This document shows, in pieces, positions 26,301 to 33,283 of a stretch of 34,446 bases of DNA. Every line of letters begins with the position of its first letter. Position 1 is the first letter of the stretch. Location of the stretch: the IMG/VR virus record IMGVR_UViG_3300003322_000067, positions 1-34,446 of that record; one strand, given 5' to 3'. The position numbers were made by a program, and so were the translations under genes. The DNA comes from a virus. Below the pieces are notes generated by a model that was given only the letters and a program-made list of their open reading frames with translations, ran no database searches and was not told the origin of the DNA.

Positions 26301-29300
26301 ACAGAGTTCTAAGTCTGTTACAGAAATGTATAACAAGTTAAAAGATCCAACTACATTAAGTATTTTACCTGAAATAGAGTTATTATTAGAAAGATTAGGT
26401 GATGTTCCAGTAAATCCTACTAGTTTAGGAGAGGTTACTAGTATTACACAGTTTTTTAAGGACTTTAATAAGTTTGCTATTGATATTAATACTCTCTTAA
26501 TGTTTAGAGAGAATGGTAAACTTGATGCTAGACCTAAAAAAGAAACTAGAAGAAGTGCTGATAACATTATTAGAAAATGGGCTAATAACTTTTTAGAAAG
26601 TCTTGATAAGGATGATTTCTTGGGTATAGATAGAAATAAAATTATACTAGATGAAGATAGTAATAAACCTATGCTTAATCCAGCAATTACTTATGATTTT
26701 ATATTCACTATACCAGAAGATAGAGAAAGATTTTTAAAGATATTAGGAATAACTTTTAGTCCTCAAACAAGGATATCTAAAGAGTATCAGGAGTTTGATT
26801 TTATTAATGTTCTTGGTAACTTACAGACTAGTATAAATCTAAGATTAGAAGTAGGAGAAAAGATATTTGCTCCTGTTAGAAATTTATCTAAAGCTAGAAA
26901 AAATGAAAAAGGAAGATTTATTAAAGGTAGTGATGAGAAAGGTAATATTGATAAGTTAGCTGCTTTAGAGGCTAATTACTCTACTGACACTCCTTCTATG
27001 TCTTATAGAGCTCCTACAGGTAATATGATGTATGGTCTTATGTTACCTAACTGGTTAAATATACAAAGTACTTACTTAAATCAGTTTGAAAACTATCATG
27101 ACCTTCAAAGATCAGGTCCAATGTTTGCCCATTGGAATTTTATGAATAATGTAGATGTAGAACATTCTTTATTTCTTAATTCTATGTTTATGATGGATAA
27201 AAACATAGATATTAGAAGAACATTTAAAGATAGAACAGGTATTAATAACATATTACTTGAAGTAGGTAATTATACAGGCATAAGGGAGGAAAATAAGGAT
27301 AAAAATGAAGTTCCTAAGGGTAAAATGACAACCTCTCTTACTAGAAGAGAGAAACTATTAATGGATATTCATTCTTTGTTAGGTTCAGGGAAAGTAGAGA
27401 TACCTAGAACTGAAAGCTCTTCTTCTGCATTTTTTGCAAAGTTGAACAGATATGCTGTTATAAATGAAAATCCTGATACAGGGGTTATAAACTATGTAAT
27501 TCCTGATGGAAATAGAAGTGTTCCCTTTCCTATAGATAAAGGAGAAAAAGGATTTTTATCTTATATAAGATTGCAACTTAAATCTGAAATGAATTTTATT
27601 CAGAATATTTATAATTCTAATTTACCTGGGTATGAGAAATATCAAAAGTGGGGATTATTTTCTGATATATTTGATAAAGAACTTGGAGATAAGCTGTTTA
27701 GTAAGCTTTTATTAGGTAATCAGAGTACAGATGAAAAGAAAGCTAATACTGAGGCTATTATTAAGGAGTATAAGGCTGAGATAAATGAAGCTATAGATAA
27801 CTATATTATTCAGCAAATAGATGCTCAAAGAAGAGAGTTTAATGAATTAGGTATTACCAAAGATGATCTAGCTGATAATATATTTCCTATAGATGAGAAT
27901 AAGAATGTAGATAAAAATATGGAGAGATTAATAAGAAATTATTTCATTAATGATTGGGTAATGAATATAGAATATATTAAACTCTTTGAAGGACCTATAC
28001 AATTTCATAAAGCATATCATAAGAGAGCTAAGGCTTCTATATCTACAGGATATATGCCTGTTACTGATGATTTTCTTGAGAATTTTATAAAATCTTCTTA
28101 TTCAAGAACACTTTCCTATAGTTTAGGTTTACCTGTTAGTTCAGTAGATATAAAGACAGCAGTAACTGCAAACTTTAGTGATTATGAGAAAGATTCTCAA
28201 TTCTATGATATACTTTTTAGAGATTACAAAGCAGCAGATACTTCAGGTAAATCTAATGATGATATAACTAAATTATTTAAAGCTTATAAGGGAATGAATA
28301 TAGCTGATGGACAAGGATATTGTACATTAGATTTTTATAGGAAATTTAGAATGCAAGTGTCTAACTGGTCAGAAGATGATGAAATAGCTTATATGATTGA
28401 GGTAATTAATTATAGAAGAGATAATAATCTATATGATAAGTTAGGTGAGCAACAAAAAATAACTGATGATGAGTTTTATAAATTAGTTTGGGATGATATA
28501 ACTCCTGAAAATAGAGTAAATACTTATTGGGTACCTATTAAAATGGGTCACAATGGATTTATAGCAGGTGATATAACAGGTGTAGCTGCTCCTGTAATGG
28601 ACAAATTCTCTATAGCTCCTCTAATACCCAGTGTTATTAAAGGAAAAGCTCATGAAGTTCTAAATAATAAGCTTTTAGAAGAAGGAATAGAGTATGCTAA
28701 GTATGAATCTGGAACTAAAAAATATAAGTATACTCTTAATACCTTGTATGATAAGTCTGGTAATTTTGTTCTATCTAAAGATAAAAAATCCCAACCTTTT
28801 AGTAAATATAAGTTATGGAGTATAAATCTTAAAGAGCAGTTGCTTACTCAAAATAAGGTTAAAGATGAGGCTATTTGGGGTACTCAGATGAGGAAACTCT
28901 TTATATCTAATATGTATGATTTAGGTATAGCTAATAATGAAAAATTCAAAAATATACTTGATGATTATATTAATCTTTTAGATACTATTACTCAGTCTGC
29001 TGAAAAGAAATTGTTCAAATCTCTTGGTTTAAAAAAGACTGAGGATAGAATAGAAATTAGTAATGTGGATCATCTACTTCAAGAACTTAGAAAGCAAGCT
29101 GAAGTAAGGGATCTTCCTATTAATATAATAGATGCTATTAAATATGATCCTCTTACAAAAAAACCTTACTATTTATTAGAAACACTTCCTAATAGAGGTG
29201 ATATTCAAAATATGATTAGTGGGCTCTTATTTAAAAAACTGATCAACCTTAAGATTAATGGAGATATGTTGATTCAAATCTCTGGTGCAGGTTATGAGGA

Positions 29301-30555
29301 TCAAGGATTTAGATATACAAAAGCTAATGAGGCTCAAGTAAAAGAATTTGGTACTGGTGGATTATCTTATTATCATTTAGAATATGATAGAGATGGTAAA
29401 CCAGTAAGAACTAGAGCTATGGAAATTAAAGTAGCTCTTACTAAAGATTTTAAGAATATATTAAGTTTAAAACATCCAGATGGACAATCTATAGGAAATA
29501 TTGATAGATTAAATGAGCTGTTAAAAGATAGAGAATGGTCTGATGCTCATAAGGAAGTTCTCACTATTATAGGTTATAGGATACCAACACAAGGACCTAA
29601 CTCTATGGAAGTTATGAGAGTTAAAGAGTTTTTACCTGAAAGAGCTGGCTCAGTAATTATACTTCCTTATGAAATAGTAGCTAAATCTGGATCTGACTTT
29701 GACATAGATAAAATGACTATTATTAGACCTAGTATAGGTTCTAGTGGAGAATTATTATCTCAGGACTCTAAAGAGAAGTTAGAATCAAGGTTAGATGAAC
29801 TTAGATCAAGGATTGATTCTCTCAAAGACTTTAGTTTAGATAAAAGATCAGATGAAAGTATACAGGATTTTCTAGATAGAAAAAGGATTGAAAAAGAAGA
29901 TTTTGTAAGAACATTTACTGCTGAAGAGGAAAGACTTCTTGATGATTATGATAAGATATCTGATAATAATACTAAAGTATTATATAATAAAGTAATTGCT
30001 ATATATGAACAAGCTCTTACTTCTCCAGAAATGTTTACTCAACTAATCACACCTAATAATACTAATGATATTCTTGATATAGCAGCAGAAGTAGCTAGAA
30101 TATTTAATCCTGAACTTAAAATAGTTAAAAAAGGTGAAGAATTTAATGATATTGCTGGTACAGGTATAACTCTTCCAAGAATTCAAAATGAAAAATTCTA
30201 TCAGTTCTTAGCAGGTAAAAGAGCTCTAGGTATATTTGCCTTGAATAATACTCTTTCACAAATACTTCAGCAATCAGGTATGATGATCAATGAGTTATAT
30301 GGTGAAGGTATGAGTGTTACTGCTGAAAAAGGTATAATTCAGAACTTAGAAGATAGTAAGAGAGAGGATGCTATATTAAAAATGGTAGCCAACAGAAGAG
30401 ATCTTAATTCTATGAATATAAATAGTGAAGATGTTAGTAGATTTGAAGAATTAAAAAGTATATCTTTAGATGATTACTTTAGACAAAAATTCTTAATAGA
30501 TTCAGATTATTCATCAAGAGATTTAGTAATTGATATTTTAGAAACAATTTGTTAA
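20365..30555 (+). CDS. Giant virion RNA polymerase protein (catalytic DFDID) with zincin domain
   Basis: At 3,396 residues it is the largest gene here. The catalytic loop is SDFDIDKM with D3111, D3113 and D3115, the metal-binding aspartates of double-psi beta-barrel RNA polymerases. DFDID is the form known from the crAss-like phage phi14:2 virion polymerase. Supporting blocks are MDKFSIAPLIPSVIKGKAHE (from about 2743), KINGDMLIQISGAG (from about 2960) and GKRALGIFALNNT (from 3284). Earlier regions are a likely cargo or ejection part (1 to about 1450), a small KOW/SH3-like segment with GEGIIKELRGDKVLLEDG (about 1480-1525), and an acidic linker. Then comes a zincin motif, HEAWHHF with H1623-E1624 and H1627, which may process this or neighbouring proteins. 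The chain ends about 280 residues after DFDID, earlier than expected; the rest seems to be in the next gene. It should start early phage transcription after injection. Confidence 0.88.
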   Translation: MPDILSGFNPSGLGQLEGTLNEPTSKVIDFAEVVAWEPDTTPDLANNKDAQSYIRFKSMFDNPLEGATLRPTEPLPFNTNEVKKLQNSGVYDKLGYNRWSNEERRYNPETSNWSDVWNSTVKFLDKTWSSFSSFWEQNADTFKSISDSESSSWMNSNTMDRIAHEQKMEELFPTFTDPQKRHWYSFIPFTTGHGDFLETFVPQLGFTVGTMLGAIAENVVIDALTGGTAAPIEASNSIRKIYTALKEFSTLGTKARLLGNASKNVAIRGLDVGLHGWSMWNTAASEASLEAGMMYNQTKQEILDQYQKIHGHPAYGTDLENIESNVKKAGDDTFGWNMAILLPSNYIMFRNALLPSFARKAALEESVKGYAFKPTVDGFVEVVKESSKGFKDLWKMGNMGKIKALGTIVDLERWKFLTEGFEESSQAYVSNYFGSRSKSSYFNKLNKSHADAIDYVFSSDGLQEFIGGAMGGFIFNKSGHILRRFSTKEVEKKDENGELTGVDFKDNFLARIVGSSDRAKDRQRNIRANIIMDSLNKQNALDLFKEEGIINMLANSNTGGKMEAYYKNNDIFSMENLHSNQLNKFLYSGLVLGKLDLRINQLKKIAELSDEDIAKELSLPNPVEGLQQSIKEFANHLESRVPAFKQIYEEEKHRYTEQINNLTLKSLQSDKEHRDYVNEIVKKYNLESPEDIPGIYEETIDKIIALKEKYDNLSKSSSTDEDLQKVTDITIERAKLEEDEKYKEFNKLNELKDKSFKDSLFLLGVTEARKAATFAAHNMLLDKDRMSDTFRELKKGPFITAGISDLVTLKGVQEKLKVLRAEDEGNIPAIKVTLPDERALAVKKQIKSLEKLEKQYQNRDSINYSTAAKNILEYLKNSYSAEEFNSEEDKQEYLNKLSNVVKLEDRNIANLELYNLLTDSDKMMNDESYAHYFSTKAFKFINDIGEHILNDFEKPQEEELEEPLEKPLTSNAEVNDILSKYSNGEELNEGEINTLKLATTLSDSQGNLLYPLAVNALNDILKPKVETPLEGEVKPPVITPEEQEVLSQVIVPGNFDEQVETRDNLSVVTVGRDADLVTSMQELPGEQRGEDSGVEIPEIENNYSTFRQGFIDRLKMFPQLQRGVTFHVQLLTKELYPSESEGKFTNAQLQIDKTENNKYAGIVIKDNQGRDLFFDNEYRSSLDPKDGVRIIIPFAIRNIQGEGQMSILLADALKYSGLTSFPIELSAINQGFMPKSKNFTRLSDIEKKIGFLTYRPYIAGVEQREKGVTYVKNLRTGEKERNGSMNLVIDGQYLMKLWPVKAINLNIGEAKNADVIGLLNKTFKDFDQTKRAALFLTKLFFSEYTGGVQFIPQSNNTIRVLQNNLDGTFNYDKPSIVENLKGQRINFLNTTWDNVLNAFYVDTEGNIVEVETTYGEFYVNNSATNKKVVKDRNGELVLKTANKFLVFKGSFNDLRAAMYEHIKQKVLAGIEQAEPEEGTIVVKVGQKVKVLTEKDGEGIIKELRGDKVLLEDGRQVSVRNLQILEDTIITEEPIGRVDTSDASEFDEEEGEKGNLGGFKPLVRSTSLTIDDIKEISQEEKDFLENLPGATVRIANIINSDAYATWEGGLITLFKNAVEGTGYHEAWHHFSQMLLSKEQKEELYNEVRKAVPSLEGKSNLEVEEFTAEDFRNYMKGTSILAPKKSLKDKIYEILRRIINFLMGKSNKGITRIQKYYRDLRKGTLNKYTPSKSNIMFGRLNSSVIRDKQGEILFNLQKTSRLLNQFYSSAGKVLAASGKTFSVLKTSSSAARNVVFNNLKIALKSEFKQIGRDVVKSIKDFESLNPGLVSSQSETFLDLKKLLQGDNFDIVFNEFLKDLGASTKDIDTDRVPEETITDETEVVGEDEEKEQTGDEELSSDTFTDSSRDTGFENPGNNVSLIKNASQETKFLIRGLSKVEVDPTTNRAIKDPSGKVVLWKNKHGLNEPVDFSKLFNNLGIILQSSKSVTEMYNKLKDPTTLSILPEIELLLERLGDVPVNPTSLGEVTSITQFFKDFNKFAIDINTLLMFRENGKLDARPKKETRRSADNIIRKWANNFLESLDKDDFLGIDRNKIILDEDSNKPMLNPAITYDFIFTIPEDRERFLKILGITFSPQTRISKEYQEFDFINVLGNLQTSINLRLEVGEKIFAPVRNLSKARKNEKGRFIKGSDEKGNIDKLAALEANYSTDTPSMSYRAPTGNMMYGLMLPNWLNIQSTYLNQFENYHDLQRSGPMFAHWNFMNNVDVEHSLFLNSMFMMDKNIDIRRTFKDRTGINNILLEVGNYTGIREENKDKNEVPKGKMTTSLTRREKLLMDIHSLLGSGKVEIPRTESSSSAFFAKLNRYAVINENPDTGVINYVIPDGNRSVPFPIDKGEKGFLSYIRLQLKSEMNFIQNIYNSNLPGYEKYQKWGLFSDIFDKELGDKLFSKLLLGNQSTDEKKANTEAIIKEYKAEINEAIDNYIIQQIDAQRREFNELGITKDDLADNIFPIDENKNVDKNMERLIRNYFINDWVMNIEYIKLFEGPIQFHKAYHKRAKASISTGYMPVTDDFLENFIKSSYSRTLSYSLGLPVSSVDIKTAVTANFSDYEKDSQFYDILFRDYKAADTSGKSNDDITKLFKAYKGMNIADGQGYCTLDFYRKFRMQVSNWSEDDEIAYMIEVINYRRDNNLYDKLGEQQKITDDEFYKLVWDDITPENRVNTYWVPIKMGHNGFIAGDITGVAAPVMDKFSIAPLIPSVIKGKAHEVLNNKLLEEGIEYAKYESGTKKYKYTLNTLYDKSGNFVLSKDKKSQPFSKYKLWSINLKEQLLTQNKVKDEAIWGTQMRKLFISNMYDLGIANNEKFKNILDDYINLLDTITQSAEKKLFKSLGLKKTEDRIEISNVDHLLQELRKQAEVRDLPINIIDAIKYDPLTKKPYYLLETLPNRGDIQNMISGLLFKKLINLKINGDMLIQISGAGYEDQGFRYTKANEAQVKEFGTGGLSYYHLEYDRDGKPVRTRAMEIKVALTKDFKNILSLKHPDGQSIGNIDRLNELLKDREWSDAHKEVLTIIGYRIPTQGPNSMEVMRVKEFLPERAGSVIILPYEIVAKSGSDFDIDKMTIIRPSIGSSGELLSQDSKEKLESRLDELRSRIDSLKDFSLDKRSDESIQDFLDRKRIEKEDFVRTFTAEEERLLDDYDKISDNNTKVLYNKVIAIYEQALTSPEMFTQLITPNNTNDILDIAAEVARIFNPELKIVKKGEEFNDIAGTGITLPRIQNEKFYQFLAGKRALGIFALNNTLSQILQQSGMMINELYGEGMSVTAEKGIIQNLEDSKREDAILKMVANRRDLNSMNINSEDVSRFEELKSISLDDYFRQKFLIDSDYSSRDLVIDILETIC

Positions 30556-30559
30556 TACG

Positions 30560-33283
30560 ATGGCATATTGCATACAAACTGAACACCCAGGATTTAAAGT
30601 CTTATTAGAGAAAGAAAGAAGTAAAATAAGTAATGATGATCCTCTTAAAGAACAAAAAGCTTTAAGAGAAGTCAGATACTTATGGCATATAAATGAGGGT
30701 AGATATGATAATAATGGTAGACTTATAGGGCCTACTAAAGAAACTTTAGAAGCTAAACCTAAAGATAGAAAGCTTCTTACTGTTGAAGATAGGAAGATAC
30801 CTTTTTCTTCTACACTTAATCCATTTGGACTATCTAAGCAAGATTTACTATCTCAATTTCTTAACTCAACTGTGGATATTGCAACTAAACCTTATTTTGT
30901 TCAATTTAATTTTACTACTGAAAATATAGGTTCTGCAGTATATCTATTGCATTTTGGTTGGCATCCAAGGACAATAACTTTTCTTATGAATCAACCAGTC
31001 ATAAGAGCCTATAATGATGAGGTAACTAAGCTTACAGATAGTAGAATGAAAAGAGATGTTAAACTCAAATATTTGACTGGTGAAACAAAGCCAAATTTTA
31101 ACACTTATAGAGAACAATTAAAAAATGAAGGATATGATATTCCAAAGGGTACAGTTGGTATTGATAAAATTCTTGATATTCTTGCTCAGCAGATTGATAA
31201 GGGTCAATCAATATTTAAGAATGAAAACCTTAAATCCAATATGGTTAACTATATTGCAAATAATAAGGTATATGTAAGTGATTTAGCTCAAAGACAAATA
31301 TTTGCTTTCTATTTAAAGACTCAAAAACAAGCAGAACATCTTAGAACTTTACAGACTACTGCTCAAATGGATACTAGAAAGATTGCTAGTCCCATAGAAG
31401 CTATACAAGCTCAAATAACTAGAGATCAAGTATTAGAAGAAGGTTTATTTGATGAAGAAGCTGTTATGAAGATTTGGAATAATAGTATGGTATCTTCATT
31501 TGATACCTACGATACTATCATAGGAGTATTTAAAGCTCTTATGCCTGTAGCTATGGATGAAGAGGTTATTAAATTAGGTGTAAAACTGCTTAGTGAACTC
31601 TATGGTAATGACAAGAAAAAAAGATTTCCTAAAATATTCTTTAATGATTGGATGGAATTTCTTATAAAAAACTATGCTAAAACACCTGATGGTATAAATA
31701 TACAGACCAAAGGTAATATGCTTAGATTATATGATAGAGCAAGCCATAATATTACTCTTACTGATACTCTTAAGAATATTAAACTTAGATATCCTGATCT
31801 ATTGAATACTATATTTCTTAGTAAATTATATCCTCTTATAGATGATCTTATAGTAACTATTGAAGGTAGACCTAAAGAACTTAGAAATATTGAACTCTCT
31901 ACAGGTTTAGAATATACTACAGAGGCTAAAAATATAATGACTGAAGAGTTTAATATGTTATTAAACTTTCAAGGTACAGAAATACTTAAACAAGATGGTA
32001 AACCTTATACAGCAGAGGAAGCTTCTAATATAAGAAGATTTGCTAATGAGCTTAGATTCTTAGCTTTTGACCAATCTGGCTTTAATATGAGTCCTATATC
32101 TTTTTTTAATTTAGTTCCTTATCAACAAATGATGGATATATTTAAAGAAGCACTAGATGAGTATCAAGCACAGGCTAATGAAACTCCTGGATTTAAAGAA
32201 ACTCTGATATCTGAGTTTGAAAGACTGTTTAAATTACAAAATAAAACTTTTGAGTTCTTTAAGTTTAATGAAGAAATGAAAGCTTTAGTAAATCCTAGAC
32301 CTCATAAAGGTAAGTTCTATAATATAAATGCTAGATTCTTAAAAGTAGCTAAAAGGTATATACCTAGTCCTATAAGACCTATAATAGATATAACTTCTAC
32401 ACCTGTAGTAGGTATTGATATATCTAGTAGATCTACTGACCCTCTAGGAAGAGCATTAACTAATCCTACTTGGGGTAGTGTAAAAGATGGTAAGAATTAT
32501 CTTGATGTAGAAACTATATATAAAGCCAATAAAGCTAAGATAGGTACAGATGAAGAAAAATTAAAAGCTGATATGAATACTATGTACAAGCTTATAGTAC
32601 AGAAGTTTAAGCAGAATCCAGAGCTTATAGATGAAGTTACTAAAAGAGGAGGGATACCTTTCTTGGAAGCATCTTCACATATAATTGGAGTTAAGAATTC
32701 CAGATGGGAAGGTAAGGGTACAGAATCTAATTTCATTAAAGTACTTATAGAGGCTTATGAGACAGCTAGTAAATTAGTCGAAAATAAAAGTATTGGTACT
32801 TCAGAGGATATATACTCTCAATTAGGAGATAAAACTAAATCAGAAAATGTAAGAATTCATTCATGGAGTGATTTAAAAGATGCAACTAGTCCATATGTTA
32901 AAGTACATGGAATAATAGCTCATATTATTTCTACTAGAATTAAAAACTCAAATGAGCACTTTGGTAATCTTTTTAGTTCTGATGAAACTATACTAAAAAA
33001 TAATCCATCTCTAATTAGAGTAAATTCTACTAAAGAAGCAGTTGAAAGATATATAGATTGGGTAATTAATTCACAAGATACTAGAGCTAAATGGATTAGA
33101 AGTCAATTAGAAACAGGGGAATTGAAAGGTAAAAATATTCTATATTATAAAGAACTAGGAGAGCCTTCTCATGCTACAGCATTGGATTACTTAATAAATA
33201 AATATAATTGGAATATAGAAGAGGATATTAGTGATGGAGCTATTCAAGATAAAATGAATGACTGTTTGGGAGGAGGTATATAA
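30560..33283 (+). CDS. Virion RNA polymerase C-terminal part with NADAR-like and DUF4326-like domains
   Basis: This is a 907-residue protein. Residues about 90-150 (LSKQDLLSQFLNSTVDIATKP...FLMNQPVIRAY) match what follows the catalytic loop within single-chain crAss-like polymerases, so this is probably the second polymerase subunit. Residues about 627-730 resemble a NADAR-type fold: DPLGRALTNP (627-636), LDVETIYKANKAK, KFKQNPELIDEV, EASSH, and RWEGKG (715-720) with SNFIKVL. Residues about 800-895 resemble DUF4326: HFGN (800-803), STKEAVERYIDWV, GKNILYYKEL and EPSHATALDYLIN. NADAR proteins remove ADP-ribose from modified nucleic acid, so an anti-defence role is possible. It starts 4 bases after the catalytic ORF and ends in TAATG with the next gene. 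The domain calls are from memory of the families. Confidence 0.72.
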   Translation: MAYCIQTEHPGFKVLLEKERSKISNDDPLKEQKALREVRYLWHINEGRYDNNGRLIGPTKETLEAKPKDRKLLTVEDRKIPFSSTLNPFGLSKQDLLSQFLNSTVDIATKPYFVQFNFTTENIGSAVYLLHFGWHPRTITFLMNQPVIRAYNDEVTKLTDSRMKRDVKLKYLTGETKPNFNTYREQLKNEGYDIPKGTVGIDKILDILAQQIDKGQSIFKNENLKSNMVNYIANNKVYVSDLAQRQIFAFYLKTQKQAEHLRTLQTTAQMDTRKIASPIEAIQAQITRDQVLEEGLFDEEAVMKIWNNSMVSSFDTYDTIIGVFKALMPVAMDEEVIKLGVKLLSELYGNDKKKRFPKIFFNDWMEFLIKNYAKTPDGINIQTKGNMLRLYDRASHNITLTDTLKNIKLRYPDLLNTIFLSKLYPLIDDLIVTIEGRPKELRNIELSTGLEYTTEAKNIMTEEFNMLLNFQGTEILKQDGKPYTAEEASNIRRFANELRFLAFDQSGFNMSPISFFNLVPYQQMMDIFKEALDEYQAQANETPGFKETLISEFERLFKLQNKTFEFFKFNEEMKALVNPRPHKGKFYNINARFLKVAKRYIPSPIRPIIDITSTPVVGIDISSRSTDPLGRALTNPTWGSVKDGKNYLDVETIYKANKAKIGTDEEKLKADMNTMYKLIVQKFKQNPELIDEVTKRGGIPFLEASSHIIGVKNSRWEGKGTESNFIKVLIEAYETASKLVENKSIGTSEDIYSQLGDKTKSENVRIHSWSDLKDATSPYVKVHGIIAHIISTRIKNSNEHFGNLFSSDETILKNNPSLIRVNSTKEAVERYIDWVINSQDTRAKWIRSQLETGELKGKNILYYKELGEPSHATALDYLINKYNWNIEEDISDGAIQDKMNDCLGGGI
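33271..33276 (+). promoter_or_regulatory. Shine-Dalgarno site AGGAGG
   Basis: AGGAGG lies 6 bases before ATG 33283, inside the end of the previous gene. It is one of the two strong ribosome binding sites noted in the window and supports 33283 as the start. Confidence 0.6.

Noticed and set aside
26133-26567. 144-codon ORF on the minus strand, and other antisense ORFs
   Set aside because: They lie fully inside strong plus-strand genes, show leucine/serine-rich shadow composition, and have no recognisable domain.
30480-30620. Split intein at the polymerase junction
   Set aside because: No Cys/Ser-led N-splicing block and no VVHN-type C-terminal block is present on either side.
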